A stretch of 64,000 nucleotides of DNA. It comes from Peribacillus saganii. GTDB lineage: Bacteria > Bacillota > Bacilli > Bacillales > DSM-1321. The stretch lies in contig NZ_QVTE01000008.1 in assembly GCF_003429095.1 (NCBI RefSeq), positions 62,001 through 126,000 on the forward strand, in the 5' to 3' direction. Shown in pieces: positions 52,007 through 62,167 of this stretch. A model generated the notes under the pieces. It saw only the letters and a list, made by a program, of their open reading frames with translations, was not told the origin of the DNA and did no database searches. Both the position numbers and the translations under genes were made by a program. The stretch's first letter is position 1; every line of letters starts with the position of its first letter.

Positions 52007-53314
52007 ATGCAGGCGCAACAAAAAAAACAAACCGTTAAGCCAAAGGGGAATCTAGCGTTATTTTTTTCCTTGCCTATACTTTCATGGGCGCTTTATGATT
52101 CTGCCAACACTATTTTCTCTTCAAATATCAATACAATCTTTTTCCCTTTTTACTTACAGGAAGTTGTCGGGGAAAATGAGGTTCTTGATCAAATAGCAAG
52201 TACATTTATATCATATGCCAATGCAGTCGCGAGCTTTTTCCTTGTTATTTTTTCACCTCTGTTTGGCGTTATGATGGACAAGACAGGGCAAAAGAAAAAA
52301 TATATCATTCCGTTTACTTTGATTGCGGTGGCGGGAACCTTTTTAATGGGTATGTTTGGCGGGATGGAGCTTGAGCAAGAGATATTTGGATTGCCGCTTT
52401 CCCTAGCTTTGGTCATCCTGATGTTTGTGATATCAAAGTTTTTTTATCATTCCAGTCTCGTTTTTTATGATGCAATGATCAGCGATCTTGCCGCAAAAGA
52501 TAATCTGCCTTTAATCTCCGGTTTCGGAGTGGCGGTTGGCTATATTGGTACGCTTATAGGGCTGTCCGTATACCCATTTATCGGTGACAACGGCTTCCAT
52601 ACCGCATTCATTCCTACTGCCCTGCTATTCCTGGTGCTTTCACTGCCTTTATTCTTTTTAGTAAAAGACAGGCCGAAACCACAGCATTCAAAGCAATCTT
52701 TTATTTCCGGATACAAGGAAATATATTCTACTTTTAAGGAAGTGCGCTCATATAAATCAGTATTTACGTTTATGATCGCTTATTTTTTCCTAAACGATGC
52801 TCTCGCCACAACTATCGCCATGATGGCGATATATGCAACAGCGGTTGTTGGATTTTCATCAGGTGATTTTATCCTGCTCTATTTGGTTTCTACTGTATCA
52901 AGCATCGTTGGTTCCTTCCTGTTTGGCTATGTGACGAAAGTGAAGGGTGCTAAAAAATCAGTTACCTATGTAGGAGTTCTTTTGCTTGTAGCTCTTGCTG
53001 CAGCGGTATTCGGACCGAGCACCGAATGGTTCTGGGGTGCGGGAAGTTTATTTGGGGTAGCACTTGGTTCCATGTGGGTCACCTCGAGGACATTAATAGT
53101 GAAATTAACGCCAGAAGAAAAAAGGGGCCAGTTTTTTGGTCTGTTTGCTTTCTCGGGTAAGGTATCTTCCATAATTGGCCCGTTTATTTATGGAAGTATT
53201 ACATTGCTGTTTGCTGACTTAGGTGATACTGCAAGCAGGATGGCCTTAGGTTCCTTGATGATCCTCACGCTGATTGGCCTGCTTGTTCACAGAAGAGTAC
53301 AAATAGTTGAATAG
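52007..53314 (+). CDS. UMF1/ATG22-type MFS transporter
   Basis: A 435-residue carrier with about 12 hydrophobic segments. The family's opening motif WALYDSANTIFSSNINTIFFPFYL (about residues 27-50), MDKTGQKKKYIIPFTL and FFYHSSLVFYDAMISDLA identify the UMF1 (ATG22-like) branch of MFS, some members of which export amino acids. GGGTGGGG precedes the ATG; a terminator follows. The substrate is unknown. Confidence 0.8.
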   Translation: MQAQQKKQTVKPKGNLALFFSLPILSWALYDSANTIFSSNINTIFFPFYLQEVVGENEVLDQIASTFISYANAVASFFLVIFSPLFGVMMDKTGQKKKYIIPFTLIAVAGTFLMGMFGGMELEQEIFGLPLSLALVILMFVISKFFYHSSLVFYDAMISDLAAKDNLPLISGFGVAVGYIGTLIGLSVYPFIGDNGFHTAFIPTALLFLVLSLPLFFLVKDRPKPQHSKQSFISGYKEIYSTFKEVRSYKSVFTFMIAYFFLNDALATTIAMMAIYATAVVGFSSGDFILLYLVSTVSSIVGSFLFGYVTKVKGAKKSVTYVGVLLLVALAAAVFGPSTEWFWGAGSLFGVALGSMWVTSRTLIVKLTPEEKRGQFFGLFAFSGKVSSIIGPFIYGSITLLFADLGDTASRMALGSLMILTLIGLLVHRRVQIVE

Positions 53315-53321
53315 AAACTAA

Positions 53322-53350
53322 AGGGCAGGAGCTAAATCCTGCTCTTTTTT
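53322..53350 (+). terminator. Terminator after the UMF1 gene
   Basis: AGGGCAGGA-GCTAAA-TCCTGCTCT then TTTTTC. Confidence 0.8.
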
Positions 53351-53520
53351 CACACCCAGGTTAACTCAGCTTTTTAATAGGCTGATGGTCCTGGACAATA
53401 TGCAAGCAATAGTAAAAAATATTCAATATTCTAAAAATTTAGCCTTTTCATTTGCATTCGATCTGTATATTTTCTATTTTTAACGTGTATAACAACAAAT
53501 AGATTAGAAGGAGGTAACAA

Positions 53521-55332
53521 ATGAATAAAAGAATTTGTACCATCTTATCACTTCTTTTTAGTTTATTGATTGTAATTGGGACTTTTCCAGTAACAGGCTT
53601 GGCCATAACTGATGCACATAGCCAAAAAGGGCAGCCAAAGAACCGTCAACTCAGCTATGACGCATACAAGGAAGTCGATGTCGGAAAGGATGGGATGGTG
53701 GCAACAGCTCATCCGCTTGCATCAGAAATAGGGGCTGAAGTGCTGAAAAAGGGCGGAAACGCAATTGATGCATCGGTTGCCATTCAATTTGCTCTAAATG
53801 TGACAGAACCAATGATGTCAGGGATTGGCGGAGGCGGCTTTATGATGGTCCATGATGGAAAAACAAAAAAGATTACCATCATTAACAGCCGTGAACGGGC
53901 ACCGCAGGGAGCAAGACCGGACATGTTTTTAGATGAAAAGGGTGTGCCCATTCCATTTGAAAAGCGCTACACAACAGGTAATGCAGTTGGAGTGCCTGGA
54001 ACGTTAAAAGGACTGGAAAATGCATTAAAGCTGTGGGGAACACGCCCGATGAAGGAGTTGATTTCCCCGTCGATACAGCTGGCTGAAAAAGGATTTCCAA
54101 TTGATTCTGTATTGGCAAAATCAATTGAAGATAATAAGGCAGTATTGGCAAATACGGATGCTAAAAAAGTCTTTTTGCCAAACGGGAAACCGCTTAAAGA
54201 GGGGGACCGCCTCGTTCAAAAGGATCTGGCAAAAACCTTTAAGCTCATTCGGTCAAGTGGATCCGGGGTTTTTTATAAAGGGGAAATCGGAAAAGCCATT
54301 GCCAAGGTTGTTCAGAATAAGGGCGGCACTATGACTGAGCAGGATTTGGCCCGATATCAGGTGACAAAGGACCAGCCAATATGGGGCAGCTATCAAGGGT
54401 ATGACATAGCCACAATGCCTCCGCCAAGCTCAGGTGGTGTGTTTATGCTGCAAATGTTAAAAATCCTGGATGAATTTAATTTATCGCAGTACCCTGTTCG
54501 TTCTCCACAGAAATACCATCTCCTTGCAGAAGCGATGCATCTGGCTTATGCCGATAGGGCCGCATATGCGGGTGATCCTGAATTCGTCGAGGTTCCGGTA
54601 AAAGGACTGCTGAATCCGGAATATATTAAGAAACGGCAGCAATTGATTTCTATAAATCAAATGAACACCGATGTCAAGGCAGGGGATCCTTGGAAGTATG
54701 AAAATAAACAAAGCTCGAAAAATACAGTAAAACAGCCTGACGATAGAAAGATCGGAGAGACAACGCATTTTACAGTAGCCGATAAATGGGGAAATGTTGT
54801 ATCCTATACAACCACGATTGAGCAGGTATTCGGTTCCGGGATCATTGTTCCAGGATACGGGATTATGCTAAATAACGAATTAACTGATTTCGACGCTATA
54901 CCGGGCGGTGCTAATGAAGTGCAGCCAAACAAAAGGCCACTTAGCAGCATGACTCCAACAATTGTTTACAAGGATGGCAAACCAGTCCTTACTGTCGGCT
55001 CACCTGGGGGACCGACAATCATAACCTCCGTTATGCAAACGATCTTAAATATTGCAGAGTATAAAATGGGAACAAAGCTTGCGGTCGAAGAACCAAGGAT
55101 TTACTCAAATAGTGTAAATTCCTACCGTTATGAAGAGGGCATTCCAGCTGAAACACTTGCGCAATTAAAGGAAATGGGCCATAATTTCGGTCCTTCAACT
55201 GTGGATATTGGAAACGTCCAGAGTATCGAGATAAATTACAATAGGGGATATTTCAAGGGTGTAGCGGATTCAAGCCGAAACGGTGCGGCCATAGGAGTCA
55301 CTTTGAAGGAAAAACGGTATAAACATAAATAA
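53521..55332 (+). CDS. ggt: Secreted gamma-glutamyltransferase
   Basis: A 603-residue Ntn hydrolase made as a proenzyme. Residues 1-29 are a signal peptide (ICTILSLLFSLLIVIGTFPVTG). The large subunit has GGNAIDASVAIQFALNVTEPMMSGIGGGGFM and NSRERAP; self-cleavage exposes T414 (TTHFTVAD), the nucleophile. The small subunit has GSGIIVPGYGIMLNNELTDF, PLSSMTPTIV and GSPGGPTII, which bind the gamma-glutamyl group. It cleaves glutathione or poly-gamma-glutamate outside the cell. AGGAGGT precedes the ATG; a terminator follows. Confidence 0.93.
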   Translation: MNKRICTILSLLFSLLIVIGTFPVTGLAITDAHSQKGQPKNRQLSYDAYKEVDVGKDGMVATAHPLASEIGAEVLKKGGNAIDASVAIQFALNVTEPMMSGIGGGGFMMVHDGKTKKITIINSRERAPQGARPDMFLDEKGVPIPFEKRYTTGNAVGVPGTLKGLENALKLWGTRPMKELISPSIQLAEKGFPIDSVLAKSIEDNKAVLANTDAKKVFLPNGKPLKEGDRLVQKDLAKTFKLIRSSGSGVFYKGEIGKAIAKVVQNKGGTMTEQDLARYQVTKDQPIWGSYQGYDIATMPPPSSGGVFMLQMLKILDEFNLSQYPVRSPQKYHLLAEAMHLAYADRAAYAGDPEFVEVPVKGLLNPEYIKKRQQLISINQMNTDVKAGDPWKYENKQSSKNTVKQPDDRKIGETTHFTVADKWGNVVSYTTTIEQVFGSGIIVPGYGIMLNNELTDFDAIPGGANEVQPNKRPLSSMTPTIVYKDGKPVLTVGSPGGPTIITSVMQTILNIAEYKMGTKLAVEEPRIYSNSVNSYRYEEGIPAETLAQLKEMGHNFGPSTVDIGNVQSIEINYNRGYFKGVADSSRNGAAIGVTLKEKRYKHK

Positions 55333-55376
55333 ACCAACAAAAACAGGATCCGCCAAGGATTGAAATGGCAAGCCGG

Positions 55377-55416
55377 AGCAGGGCGCAAACGATTTGCGCC
55401 CTGCTTTGATTTTTTG
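55377..55416 (+). terminator. Terminator after ggt
   Basis: AGCAGGGCGCAAA and TTTGCGCCCTGCT form a 13-bp perfect stem with a 3-nt loop, followed by TTGATTTTTT. Confidence 0.9.
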
Positions 55417-55555
55417 CGTCTATTTCAGGATTGGATTGCGGAGTATCCTGCTGCCATTGTCGTTGTATTAGAACTATCAAGCTGGAAAAAGAGTCGCGCA
55501 ATTTACCTATAGCCGAAGGTAATTCCTTAAACGTTATTAAGAATAAACGGAAATA

Positions 55556-55587
55556 TAAAAAGGATGTTACTACGAGAGTAACATCCT
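55556..55587 (-). terminator. Terminator of the cold-shock gene
   Basis: On the minus strand AGGATGTTACT-CTCGT-AGTAACATCCT is followed by TTTTTA. Confidence 0.85.
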
Positions 55588-55615
55588 AACATGCTTTGAA
55601 TTTAATTTTTGCGAA

Positions 55616-55819
55616 TTATAATTTCACAACGTTTTTAGCTTGAGGTCCACGGTTGCCTTCTTCGATTTCAAATTCAACTTCTTGACCTTCGTCAAGAGTT
55701 TTGAAACCTTCACCTTGGATAGCAGAGAAATGTACGAATACGTCGTTACCGTCTGGAACTTCGATGAATCCAAAACCTTTTTCGCTGTTGAACCATTTTA
55801 CTTTACCTGTTACTGTCAT
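55616..55819 (-). CDS. Cold-shock protein (CspB/CspD-like)
   Basis: A 67-residue OB-fold RNA/DNA chaperone. RNP1 is KGFGFI (residues 14-19), RNP2 VFVHF (27-31). Length and sequence are those of major Bacillus Csp proteins, which loosen RNA secondary structure at low temperature. AGGAGGAT precedes the ATG. The roughly 360-bp upstream region to 56182 contains the start of a 5' leader but no other gene; csp leaders are often structured, though no motif was recognised. Confidence 0.95.
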   Translation of the reverse strand: MTVTGKVKWFNSEKGFGFIEVPDGNDVFVHFSAIQGEGFKTLDEGQEVEFEIEEGNRGPQAKNVVKL

Positions 55820-56182
55820 TCGAGAAATCCTCCTAAAAATTAACCAAAAATTAATGCGTTTATTTTACTTTCCAAAAAGAAAATAGAAATTCACACATTA
55901 GCAAGCATCATAGGTTTGAAACAAAGCCTTTGGTGTTTGATAATGGGTAAATACCTTATTTATAAGGGACTTCTTACAATAAAGTATAATATATACATTT
56001 AAAAATAACAACAAAAATGGTGGAAATATACATTAATTATATAACCTTTGCAGAAGCGTAATAAACCTTCTAAAAAGAGACGAAGTTCAAATAAAAAGCT
56101 GTAAACAAGTCTGTTTTGCTTAACCGTGAACGGGTATAGAAGATAAAGACATATAAATTGAAACACGAAAGGTTGTGACAGC

Positions 56183-56293
56183 ATGAATAACAAATTATTG
56201 AAAAGGTTGGCTATGATGGCTTTGCCGTTTGTTGTAAAAAGAGCCAAAGATTATTTTCAGCGCCGCAGCAGTACGAAAAAAATGATTCACTAA
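56183..56293 (+). CDS. Small basic peptide (36 residues)
   Basis: MNNKLLKRLAMMALPFVVKRAKDYFQ... is a strongly basic amphipathic 36-residue peptide with a short apolar core. AAAGGTTGTGA precedes the ATG and a perfect terminator follows 15 bp after the stop, so it is probably expressed. The family is unknown; it could associate with membrane or nucleic acid. Confidence 0.5.
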   Translation: MNNKLLKRLAMMALPFVVKRAKDYFQRRSSTKKMIH

Positions 56294-56307
56294 CCGAAAT
56301 CGGACAT

Positions 56308-56345
56308 ACCAAAAAAGCGGCTGACTTCGCACGCCGCTTTTTTGG
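56308..56345. terminator. Symmetric terminator
   Basis: ACCAAAAAAGCGGC and GCCGCTTTTTTGGT form a perfect 14-bp stem. It serves the small peptide gene and possibly the convergent gene at 56413-57279. Confidence 0.9.
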
Positions 56346-56412
56346 TTATTACAGAGGTTAAATGTTGTTACGGGAAACTGGGAATTTTTTAACTGCCCCT
56401 CATAAACTTCAG

Positions 56413-57279
56413 TTAATTTTTCTTAATATATTCAAATAAAAATGATTGCCCATTGCGATAGAAACGCGGGTCATAAATGCCTAATTGCTTTTCGTCGTCA
56501 ACAACTACGACAAATGGGGACCATTCATAAAGGGTCCTTGCTTCCGGCCGCTTTGCAAACAACTCCTCCAAATCAGCATCCTCTTTCGACTCGAGCGAAT
56601 ATTCCAATTTAGGTTTCATAAAGATATTATCACTATAAATGTGTACTTGGCTATCTGTTTTATCGATAATCTGAAAATGCCACGGAATAAAGCTGGCTGA
56701 AAGGGCCACTTGGTTATTTTCCGTTTTATACTGCTCATAGAGAAAATATCCTTGTATGGATTGCAGGGTCACATGTACAATCATGAATACCCAGGCGAGC
56801 CTATAATTATGAGGCGCCTTCCCAGGGTTTTTCCGTGAAGCAAAAAAAGCAATCCCAATTATAGTCCAGAAAACAAAATCAATAATTGAGATCGTTCCGA
56901 AGGTGATTCTGGTGTTCAAAAAAGGCTCAAGAAAACCTGTTCCCCACGCGTTGAACAAATCACTTGTATTATGGATGGCTACCCCAATCAGTGCTAACCA
57001 GAAGATTTTCCGATCTTTATAACGGAAAAGAGCCCAAATGATTAAAAAGAATAAGAGAGCCCAAAATGGTGCAAGAAAAATCGAGTGTGTAATACCGCGA
57101 TGCCACATCTGGTACTGTCCCTCTGTATCCCACAGCTGTGAAACAACATCGATATCGGGTATCTGGCTTGCACCGATCGCAGTTATAAAGAATGCCTGTT
57201 TTTGAGATTTACTGAAATTTTGTTTATCTAATGAGCCATAAAGAGCTGCTCCAAATAAAGTGTGAGTAATGGTATCCAA
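56413..57279 (-). CDS. Membrane-bound metal-dependent hydrolase (YdjM/LexA-binding-type)
   Basis: A 288-residue protein. The family opening MDTITHTLFGAALYGSLDK, the metal-binding IPDIDVVSQLW (about residues 40-50) and WHRGITHSIFLAPFWALLFF (about 59-78), and GVAIHNTSDLFNAWGTGFLEPF (about 100-121) mark the YdjM-like predicted hydrolase family. Four to five hydrophobic segments are present, then a soluble C-terminal half of about 110 residues. AGGAGGA precedes the ATG. The substrate is unknown. Confidence 0.8.
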   Translation of the reverse strand: MDTITHTLFGAALYGSLDKQNFSKSQKQAFFITAIGASQIPDIDVVSQLWDTEGQYQMWHRGITHSIFLAPFWALLFFLIIWALFRYKDRKIFWLALIGVAIHNTSDLFNAWGTGFLEPFLNTRITFGTISIIDFVFWTIIGIAFFASRKNPGKAPHNYRLAWVFMIVHVTLQSIQGYFLYEQYKTENNQVALSASFIPWHFQIIDKTDSQVHIYSDNIFMKPKLEYSLESKEDADLEELFAKRPEARTLYEWSPFVVVVDDEKQLGIYDPRFYRNGQSFLFEYIKKN

Positions 57280-57676
57280 AATATCCTCCTAATTGTGTAA
57301 AGTGTCAAAAATGCTATCACCTGAATAACTTCGGGGGGGAAGTAGCCAGGAAAGAAGTCTGTATGATATATTTCTTGGCAGACAGTAAAGTAAAAGTTTT
57401 CCTAAATTAACTGTTTACTGTGCTAAATATCGGTAAAATCAGTATTCCTGTAAATATCCAGGGACCAGCATGTTCTGTTCCAGCCTTTTAACATCAGCCG
57501 GGAATTTTTCCGTGGCGCCATCTGTAAAAATTGGTACAGAAAAATAATAGCACAACTATACAGTACACTGTGTATTTGAGTTATAATGTAAGGTGGCTTA
57601 ATCCGATGTGATGTACAATACCCATATAAAATATTGTAAAATGATCGATAGAATAAATAAGGCAGGTAAACTATCA
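57280..57676. other. Divergent spacer before prfC
   Basis: Holds the promoters of the YdjM-like gene and prfC. A minus-strand frame (57423-57518, MAPRKNSRLMLKGWNR..) has no ribosome site. Nothing else was recognised. Confidence 0.4.
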
Positions 57677-59248
57677 ATGAAATCTATTCAAAATGAGGTC
57701 CAATCGAGAAGGACTTTTGCGATAATATCCCACCCGGATGCTGGGAAAACCACTCTGACAGAGAAACTGCTTCTTTTTGGAGGCGCAATTCGTGATGCAG
57801 GGACAGTTAAAGCAAGAAAAACAGGAAAATATGCAACAAGTGACTGGATGGAAATCGAGAAACAGCGTGGAATCTCGGTTACATCTTCAGTTATGCAATT
57901 TGATTATGATGGATTCCGTGTAAATATTTTGGACACTCCAGGCCACCAGGACTTCAGTGAAGACACATACCGTACATTGATGGCTGTTGACAGTGCTGTG
58001 ATGATTGTTGATTCCGCAAAAGGGATTGAGGATCAGACAATTAAGTTATTTAAAGTATGTAAAATGCGCGGTATCCCTATCTTTACGTTCATCAATAAAA
58101 TGGACCGCCAAGGTAAAGCACCGCTTGAGTTACTTGCTGAATTGGAAGAAGTTCTTGGAATCGAGTCATACCCAATGAACTGGCCAATTGGAATGGGAAA
58201 AGACTTTGTTGGAATCTATGATCGGTTTAACAATAGAATTGAGCAGTTTAAAACCGAAGATGACCGGTTTTTGCCTCTCAATGAAGAGGGCGGTCTAGCA
58301 ATAGACCATGAACTAAATACTTCGCCTCTTTATGAGCAGACACTGGAAGAAATCATGCTGCTTTCAGAGGCAGGAAACGAATTTTCCAAAGAAAGAATTG
58401 CTGCCGGCCAATTGACTCCAGTATTTTTTGGCAGTGCCTTGACCGCATTCGGAGTCCAGACATTTTTGGATGCTTATTTGAAATTTGCTCCACAGCCACA
58501 GCCAAGGAAATCAACTGAAGGTGAAATCGATCCATTCAGCAACGATTTTTCCGGTTTTATATTCAAGATTCAGGCTAACATGAATCCAAAGCACAGAGAC
58601 AGGATCGCCTTTTTGCGGATTTGTTCAGGTAAGTTTGAGCGGGGAATGAACGTTAATTTAAGCCGTACAGGAAAGCCGATTAATCTTTCTTCTTCCACGC
58701 AGTTTCTTGCAGATGACCGGGCAACGGTCAATGAAGCGGTAAGCGGAGATATTATCGGCCTTTATGACACCGGAAATTATCAAATTGGAGACACAATCAC
58801 GACAAGCAAAGACCTGTTTCAATTTGAAAGACTTCCACAGTTTACTCCTGAACTGTTTGTCCGGGTAACGGCCAAGAACGTTATGAAACAAAAGCACTTC
58901 CATAAAGGGATTCACCAGCTAGTTCAAGAGGGCGCAATCCAGCTGTTTAAAACAGTAAGGATGGAAGAATATATCCTTGGCGCTGTAGGGCAGCTGCAAT
59001 TTGAAGTGTTTGAACACAGAATGAGGAATGAATACAATGTGGAAGTTGTCATGGAAAGGCTAGGCAACAAAATTGCCCGCTGGGTAGAAAGTGACAATGT
59101 CGATGAAAATCTCCACAGCTCCAGAAGTGTTCTTGTTAAGGATCGTTATGAAAAATACGCCTTCCTGTTCGAAAATGAGTTCGCGCTGCGCTGGTTCAGC
59201 GAGAAAAATCCAGATGTTAAGCTTTATAACCCTATGGATTTACGATAA
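57677..59248 (+). CDS. prfC: Peptide chain release factor 3
   Basis: A 523-residue translational GTPase that recycles class-I release factors. G1 is at residues 18-26 (SHPDAGKTT), the switch contains [12 protein letters not shown]3 is [16 protein letters not shown] and G4 FINKMDR; domain III carries the RF3-type sequence ([28 protein letters not shown]). The start at 57677 gives a normal RF3 length; upstream ATGs in frame lack a ribosome site, and the one here (GGCAGG) is modest. RF3 is patchily distributed among Bacilli. A terminator follows. Confidence 0.92.
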   Translation: MKSIQNEVQSRRTFAIISHPDAGKTTLTEKLLLFGGAIRDAGTVKARKTGKYATSDWMEIEKQRGISVTSSVMQFDYDGFRVNILDTPGHQDFSEDTYRTLMAVDSAVMIVDSAKGIEDQTIKLFKVCKMRGIPIFTFINKMDRQGKAPLELLAELEEVLGIESYPMNWPIGMGKDFVGIYDRFNNRIEQFKTEDDRFLPLNEEGGLAIDHELNTSPLYEQTLEEIMLLSEAGNEFSKERIAAGQLTPVFFGSALTAFGVQTFLDAYLKFAPQPQPRKSTEGEIDPFSNDFSGFIFKIQANMNPKHRDRIAFLRICSGKFERGMNVNLSRTGKPINLSSSTQFLADDRATVNEAVSGDIIGLYDTGNYQIGDTITTSKDLFQFERLPQFTPELFVRVTAKNVMKQKHFHKGIHQLVQEGAIQLFKTVRMEEYILGAVGQLQFEVFEHRMRNEYNVEVVMERLGNKIARWVESDNVDENLHSSRSVLVKDRYEKYAFLFENEFALRWFSEKNPDVKLYNPMDLR

Positions 59249-59254
59249 GCTGCA

Positions 59255-59283
59255 AAAAATCCCGTGCAAACGGGATTTTTTTG
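59255..59283 (+). terminator. Terminator after prfC
   Basis: AAAAATCCCGT-GCAA-ACGGGATTTTT then TT. Confidence 0.9.
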
Positions 59284-59418
59284 TATGGAATCATTTGTTA
59301 ATAAAAGCTCTTGATAATCGAAGGAGCCGGTAAGCTCATTTCAACAGGCTTTGAAATAGTTAATAATTCCAGGATAGTGTAAAATTAAGTAAAAAGTGAC
59401 CAGAAGTGGGGTTTTATT

Positions 59419-60441
59419 TTGAAAAACGCTTGTGCTATGTGCGGTGTGCATTTTCAGTTATTTGAAAATGGGTACTTATATCTGTCAGACGCTTCGCTAA
59501 AGTTGAAAGAAGACTTCAGTCAGAAGGCGGTTTATCTTCATGAGGGAGCATTTATTCCTTACCAGACTGTGTTTGAATTAATAAGTTTAATGGATTTAAT
59601 TGGCAGCAAGGAAAATGTCCAAGCCTCAGTAATGTGTGAAATTACAGCTCCTGCGATAACGGTTCCTTTACCCGAATTAGCAGCCAGGGTAAGGCACAGT
59701 GACACAGTCCAGCTGATTCAAAATACTGATTTTCTCAGTTATTTTCAGCCGATTGTTTCACTTAGTAATCTTTCATTATATGGTTATGAATCTCTATTGA
59801 GGGACCCGCTTGGCCGGATATCACCGGGACAATTGTTTGAAACAGCAAGCTTAACTGGAATGCAGGGCCTGCTTGATCAGAAGGCCAGAGAAGTGGCTAT
59901 TAAAGGGAGAAAAGGGCAGATTGAGGATGGTTTAAAAAGCTTTATTAATTTTCTTCCTTCCACTATTTATAATCCTGAATTCTGTTTAAGACACACTTTT
60001 CAAATTGTGGAGGCGAGCGGTGTTAAGTCTGAAGACCTTGTTTTCGAGGTAGTGGAAACGGAAAAAATCTCCGATATGGATCATTTGAAGAATATCTTCA
60101 AAACATATAAACAAGAGGGCATGAAGGTGGCGCTTGACGATTTTGGAGCTGGTTATTCAACAACAGAAGTCCTTTTAGAGCTGCTGCCTGATTTCGTCAA
60201 AATCGATCGTGGAAAGATTATGGATTGCGACCGGGATCTGGAGAAGCAGCTATTCTTAAAAAGTGTTGTCGAGGTATCACAAGCCTTAAACATTATCACT
60301 TTAGCGGAGGGTATTGAACGCAAGGAAGAACTGGAATTTTGCCGGGATATTGGAATTACTCTTGCCCAGGGCTATTATCTTGGAAAGCCGGAAAGCAGGC
60401 CCGCTTATATTCTTCCTCAATCGGCGATACCCGGCTTGTAG
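59419..60441 (+). CDS. EAL-domain cyclic-di-GMP phosphodiesterase
   Basis: A 340-residue protein. Residues 1-95 form an unrecognised N-terminal region with a CxxC (CAMC, 4-7). Residues 100-335 are an EAL domain: FSYFQPIVSL-like SYFQPIVSLSNLSLYGYESLLR with E124 in ESLLR (canonical EAL replaced by ESL), INFLPSTI, FEVVETE, DDFGAGYS (D240-D241), FVKIDR, AEGIE and LAQGYYLGKP. All usual metal and general-base positions are present, so hydrolysis of c-di-GMP is likely. The TTG start follows GTGGGG. It is not linked to a GGDEF gene here. Confidence 0.82.
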   Translation: MKNACAMCGVHFQLFENGYLYLSDASLKLKEDFSQKAVYLHEGAFIPYQTVFELISLMDLIGSKENVQASVMCEITAPAITVPLPELAARVRHSDTVQLIQNTDFLSYFQPIVSLSNLSLYGYESLLRDPLGRISPGQLFETASLTGMQGLLDQKAREVAIKGRKGQIEDGLKSFINFLPSTIYNPEFCLRHTFQIVEASGVKSEDLVFEVVETEKISDMDHLKNIFKTYKQEGMKVALDDFGAGYSTTEVLLELLPDFVKIDRGKIMDCDRDLEKQLFLKSVVEVSQALNIITLAEGIERKEELEFCRDIGITLAQGYYLGKPESRPAYILPQSAIPGL

Positions 60442-60477
60442 TTAATTTCGGTTTCAGCGAACTATTAAAAAGTATAA

Positions 60478-60511
60478 AACCCTCTCAAATTTTGAAAGGG
60501 TTCTTTTTTTT
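60478..60511. terminator. Bidirectional terminator between the EAL gene and ftsW
   Basis: AACCCTCTCAAA-TTTTGAAAGGGTT followed by TCTTTTTTTT on the plus strand; the minus strand reads into AT-rich sequence after ftsW. Confidence 0.75.
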
Positions 60512-61697
60512 ACATTGGAATATTCTTTTCTTTTACCTGCATCTTTTTCTCTGCAAGCCTGTTTGATCTCATAACGACATTTTGGAGAATTCCTATGGAA
60601 ATCATCAATATCAAAAGGGAAGAACCTCCATAGCTGATGAACGGAAGGGTAATCCCTGTGATGGGTATGAGTCCCGATACACCACCAGCATTAATGAATA
60701 CCTGAATACCAATCATCGAAGAGATCCCGACCATCAGCAGGCTTCCAAATGGATCAGGACAACGTGCGGCAAGAACAAATCCTCTGAGTACTATGAATCC
60801 TAAAGCCCCAAGAACGAACACTACTCCGAATAGTCCAAGTTCCTCGCCTATAATGGCGAGGATAAAGTCTGTATGTGATTCAGGCAGATATCCGTATTTC
60901 TGGACGCTATCCCCAAGGCCTAGACCGGTCACACCTCCTGAACCAAACGCAATAAGAGAGTTTGCAAGATGGAAGCCTTCATCCTTTATGGTTTCGGGGT
61001 CAAACGGTGTTTGAAGGCCGGTGAACCGTGAGACTCTTTCTTTTGAGACTACTTCAGAAAAATTGCCCGAGATTAATATTGCTAATGAAATGATAGCGGC
61101 CACAATCAAGGAGATGCCTAACAGTTTGCCAAGACTTTTCATTGACATCCCCGATGCAATAATAATTGATGCTGCTATCAATAATATAATGAACGCTGTC
61201 CCAAAGTCAGGCTGAATTGCAATGAGGGCACAAATGATTAGCAGCATAGTTATAGGCGGAACGACCGCTTTATCAATACTATTAATTATGTGCTGCCGTT
61301 TGCCGAAAATTGCAGCCAAATAAATAATGATAGCCAGCTTGGAAAATTCACCTGGCTGGATGGCTCGCGTTCCAACATTAATCCAGCTCTGGGCTCCTCC
61401 TGCAGTATGACCAATAAAGAAAATGAGAAAAAGGAATCCAATAATTCCGCTCATCATTAACATTAGAATTTTCTTCTGCTGATACAATTTATAAGGAATT
61501 ATCATTGCAACGAGCATTAGAAAAAAGGCAAGTATCATCGCTGTTTTTTGTTTCTGATAGAAAAAGTCCATTTCCTCGCCATAGCGGGCTACCGCAGTCA
61601 CCATGCTTGAGCTATATACCATCACTAAGCCAAATAGGCATAGTAAAACAACAGTTATGAATATAGGGAAGTCATAGGATTTAAAAACTTTTTTCAA
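60510..61697 (-). CDS. ftsW: Peptidoglycan glycosyltransferase FtsW (SEDS)
   Basis: A 395-residue SEDS protein with about ten membrane helices. It has VMVYSSSMVTAVARYG near the start, QSWINVGTRAIQPGEFSKLAIIIYLAAIFGKRQ, the catalytic-loop region GLGLGDSVQKYGYLPESHTDFILAIIGEELG (about residues 255-285) and PFISYGGSSLL. It polymerises glycan at the division septum. The start is a TTG at 61697, with AGAGGTGAT correctly spaced; the ATG eight codons upstream would contain that ribosome site. The close match to FtsW rather than RodA or SpoVE is judged from the N-terminus. Confidence 0.9.
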   Translation of the reverse strand: MKKVFKSYDFPIFITVVLLCLFGLVMVYSSSMVTAVARYGEEMDFFYQKQKTAMILAFFLMLVAMIIPYKLYQQKKILMLMMSGIIGFLFLIFFIGHTAGGAQSWINVGTRAIQPGEFSKLAIIIYLAAIFGKRQHIINSIDKAVVPPITMLLIICALIAIQPDFGTAFIILLIAASIIIASGMSMKSLGKLLGISLIVAAIISLAILISGNFSEVVSKERVSRFTGLQTPFDPETIKDEGFHLANSLIAFGSGGVTGLGLGDSVQKYGYLPESHTDFILAIIGEELGLFGVVFVLGALGFIVLRGFVLAARCPDPFGSLLMVGISSMIGIQVFINAGGVSGLIPITGITLPFISYGGSSLLILMISIGILQNVVMRSNRLAEKKMQVKEKNIPM

Positions 61698-62167
61698 GAT
61701 ATCACCTCTGTAAGCCTGCATTATCCACAGGGGGCTATTTAAAATATTAATCCTTTCCTATTCCATTAACAACATAATTTAATGATAATTTCTTTAAAAA
61801 ACGATTACATATCTGCCATTGTAGACTGCTGCTCGCCTATTTGTCGATAAAATAGTTTGCTAATATAATAATTTACGCAGAGGGCTACTAAATTGAGCCA
61901 AAAAGATTCTTTCGATATCTCTAATTTAGAAATAAGAAGTATTTGCAGCGAGGGGGAGGAATGGAGATCGTCGAAACCAAGCTTTTTATTTTTAATCCAT
62001 GTCACATATTGAACCCCGTTGAGTATAATAAACGAGAAAATAACCTTTGCATTCAGCTAACTCACGAATCGCAGTGAGTTAAGACAGAAATCAAGTATGG
62101 CCGAAGCATCTTCAGCATTGATGCTTAGGCAGCAGTTCATTAATTAAATTAAATACCGTTTTTCCTT
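61698..62167. other. Spacer between ftsW and the Mn riboswitch
   Basis: A minus frame at 61805-62005 (66 codons from GTG, MTWIKNKKLGFDDLHSSPSLQ...) is possible with CGGGG upstream and a TATACT-type -10, but no family is recognised. CTCACGAATCGCAGTGAG (62061-) and AGCATCTTCAGCATTGATGCT (62106-) are small hairpins. The riboswitch promoter should lie here. Confidence 0.3.
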
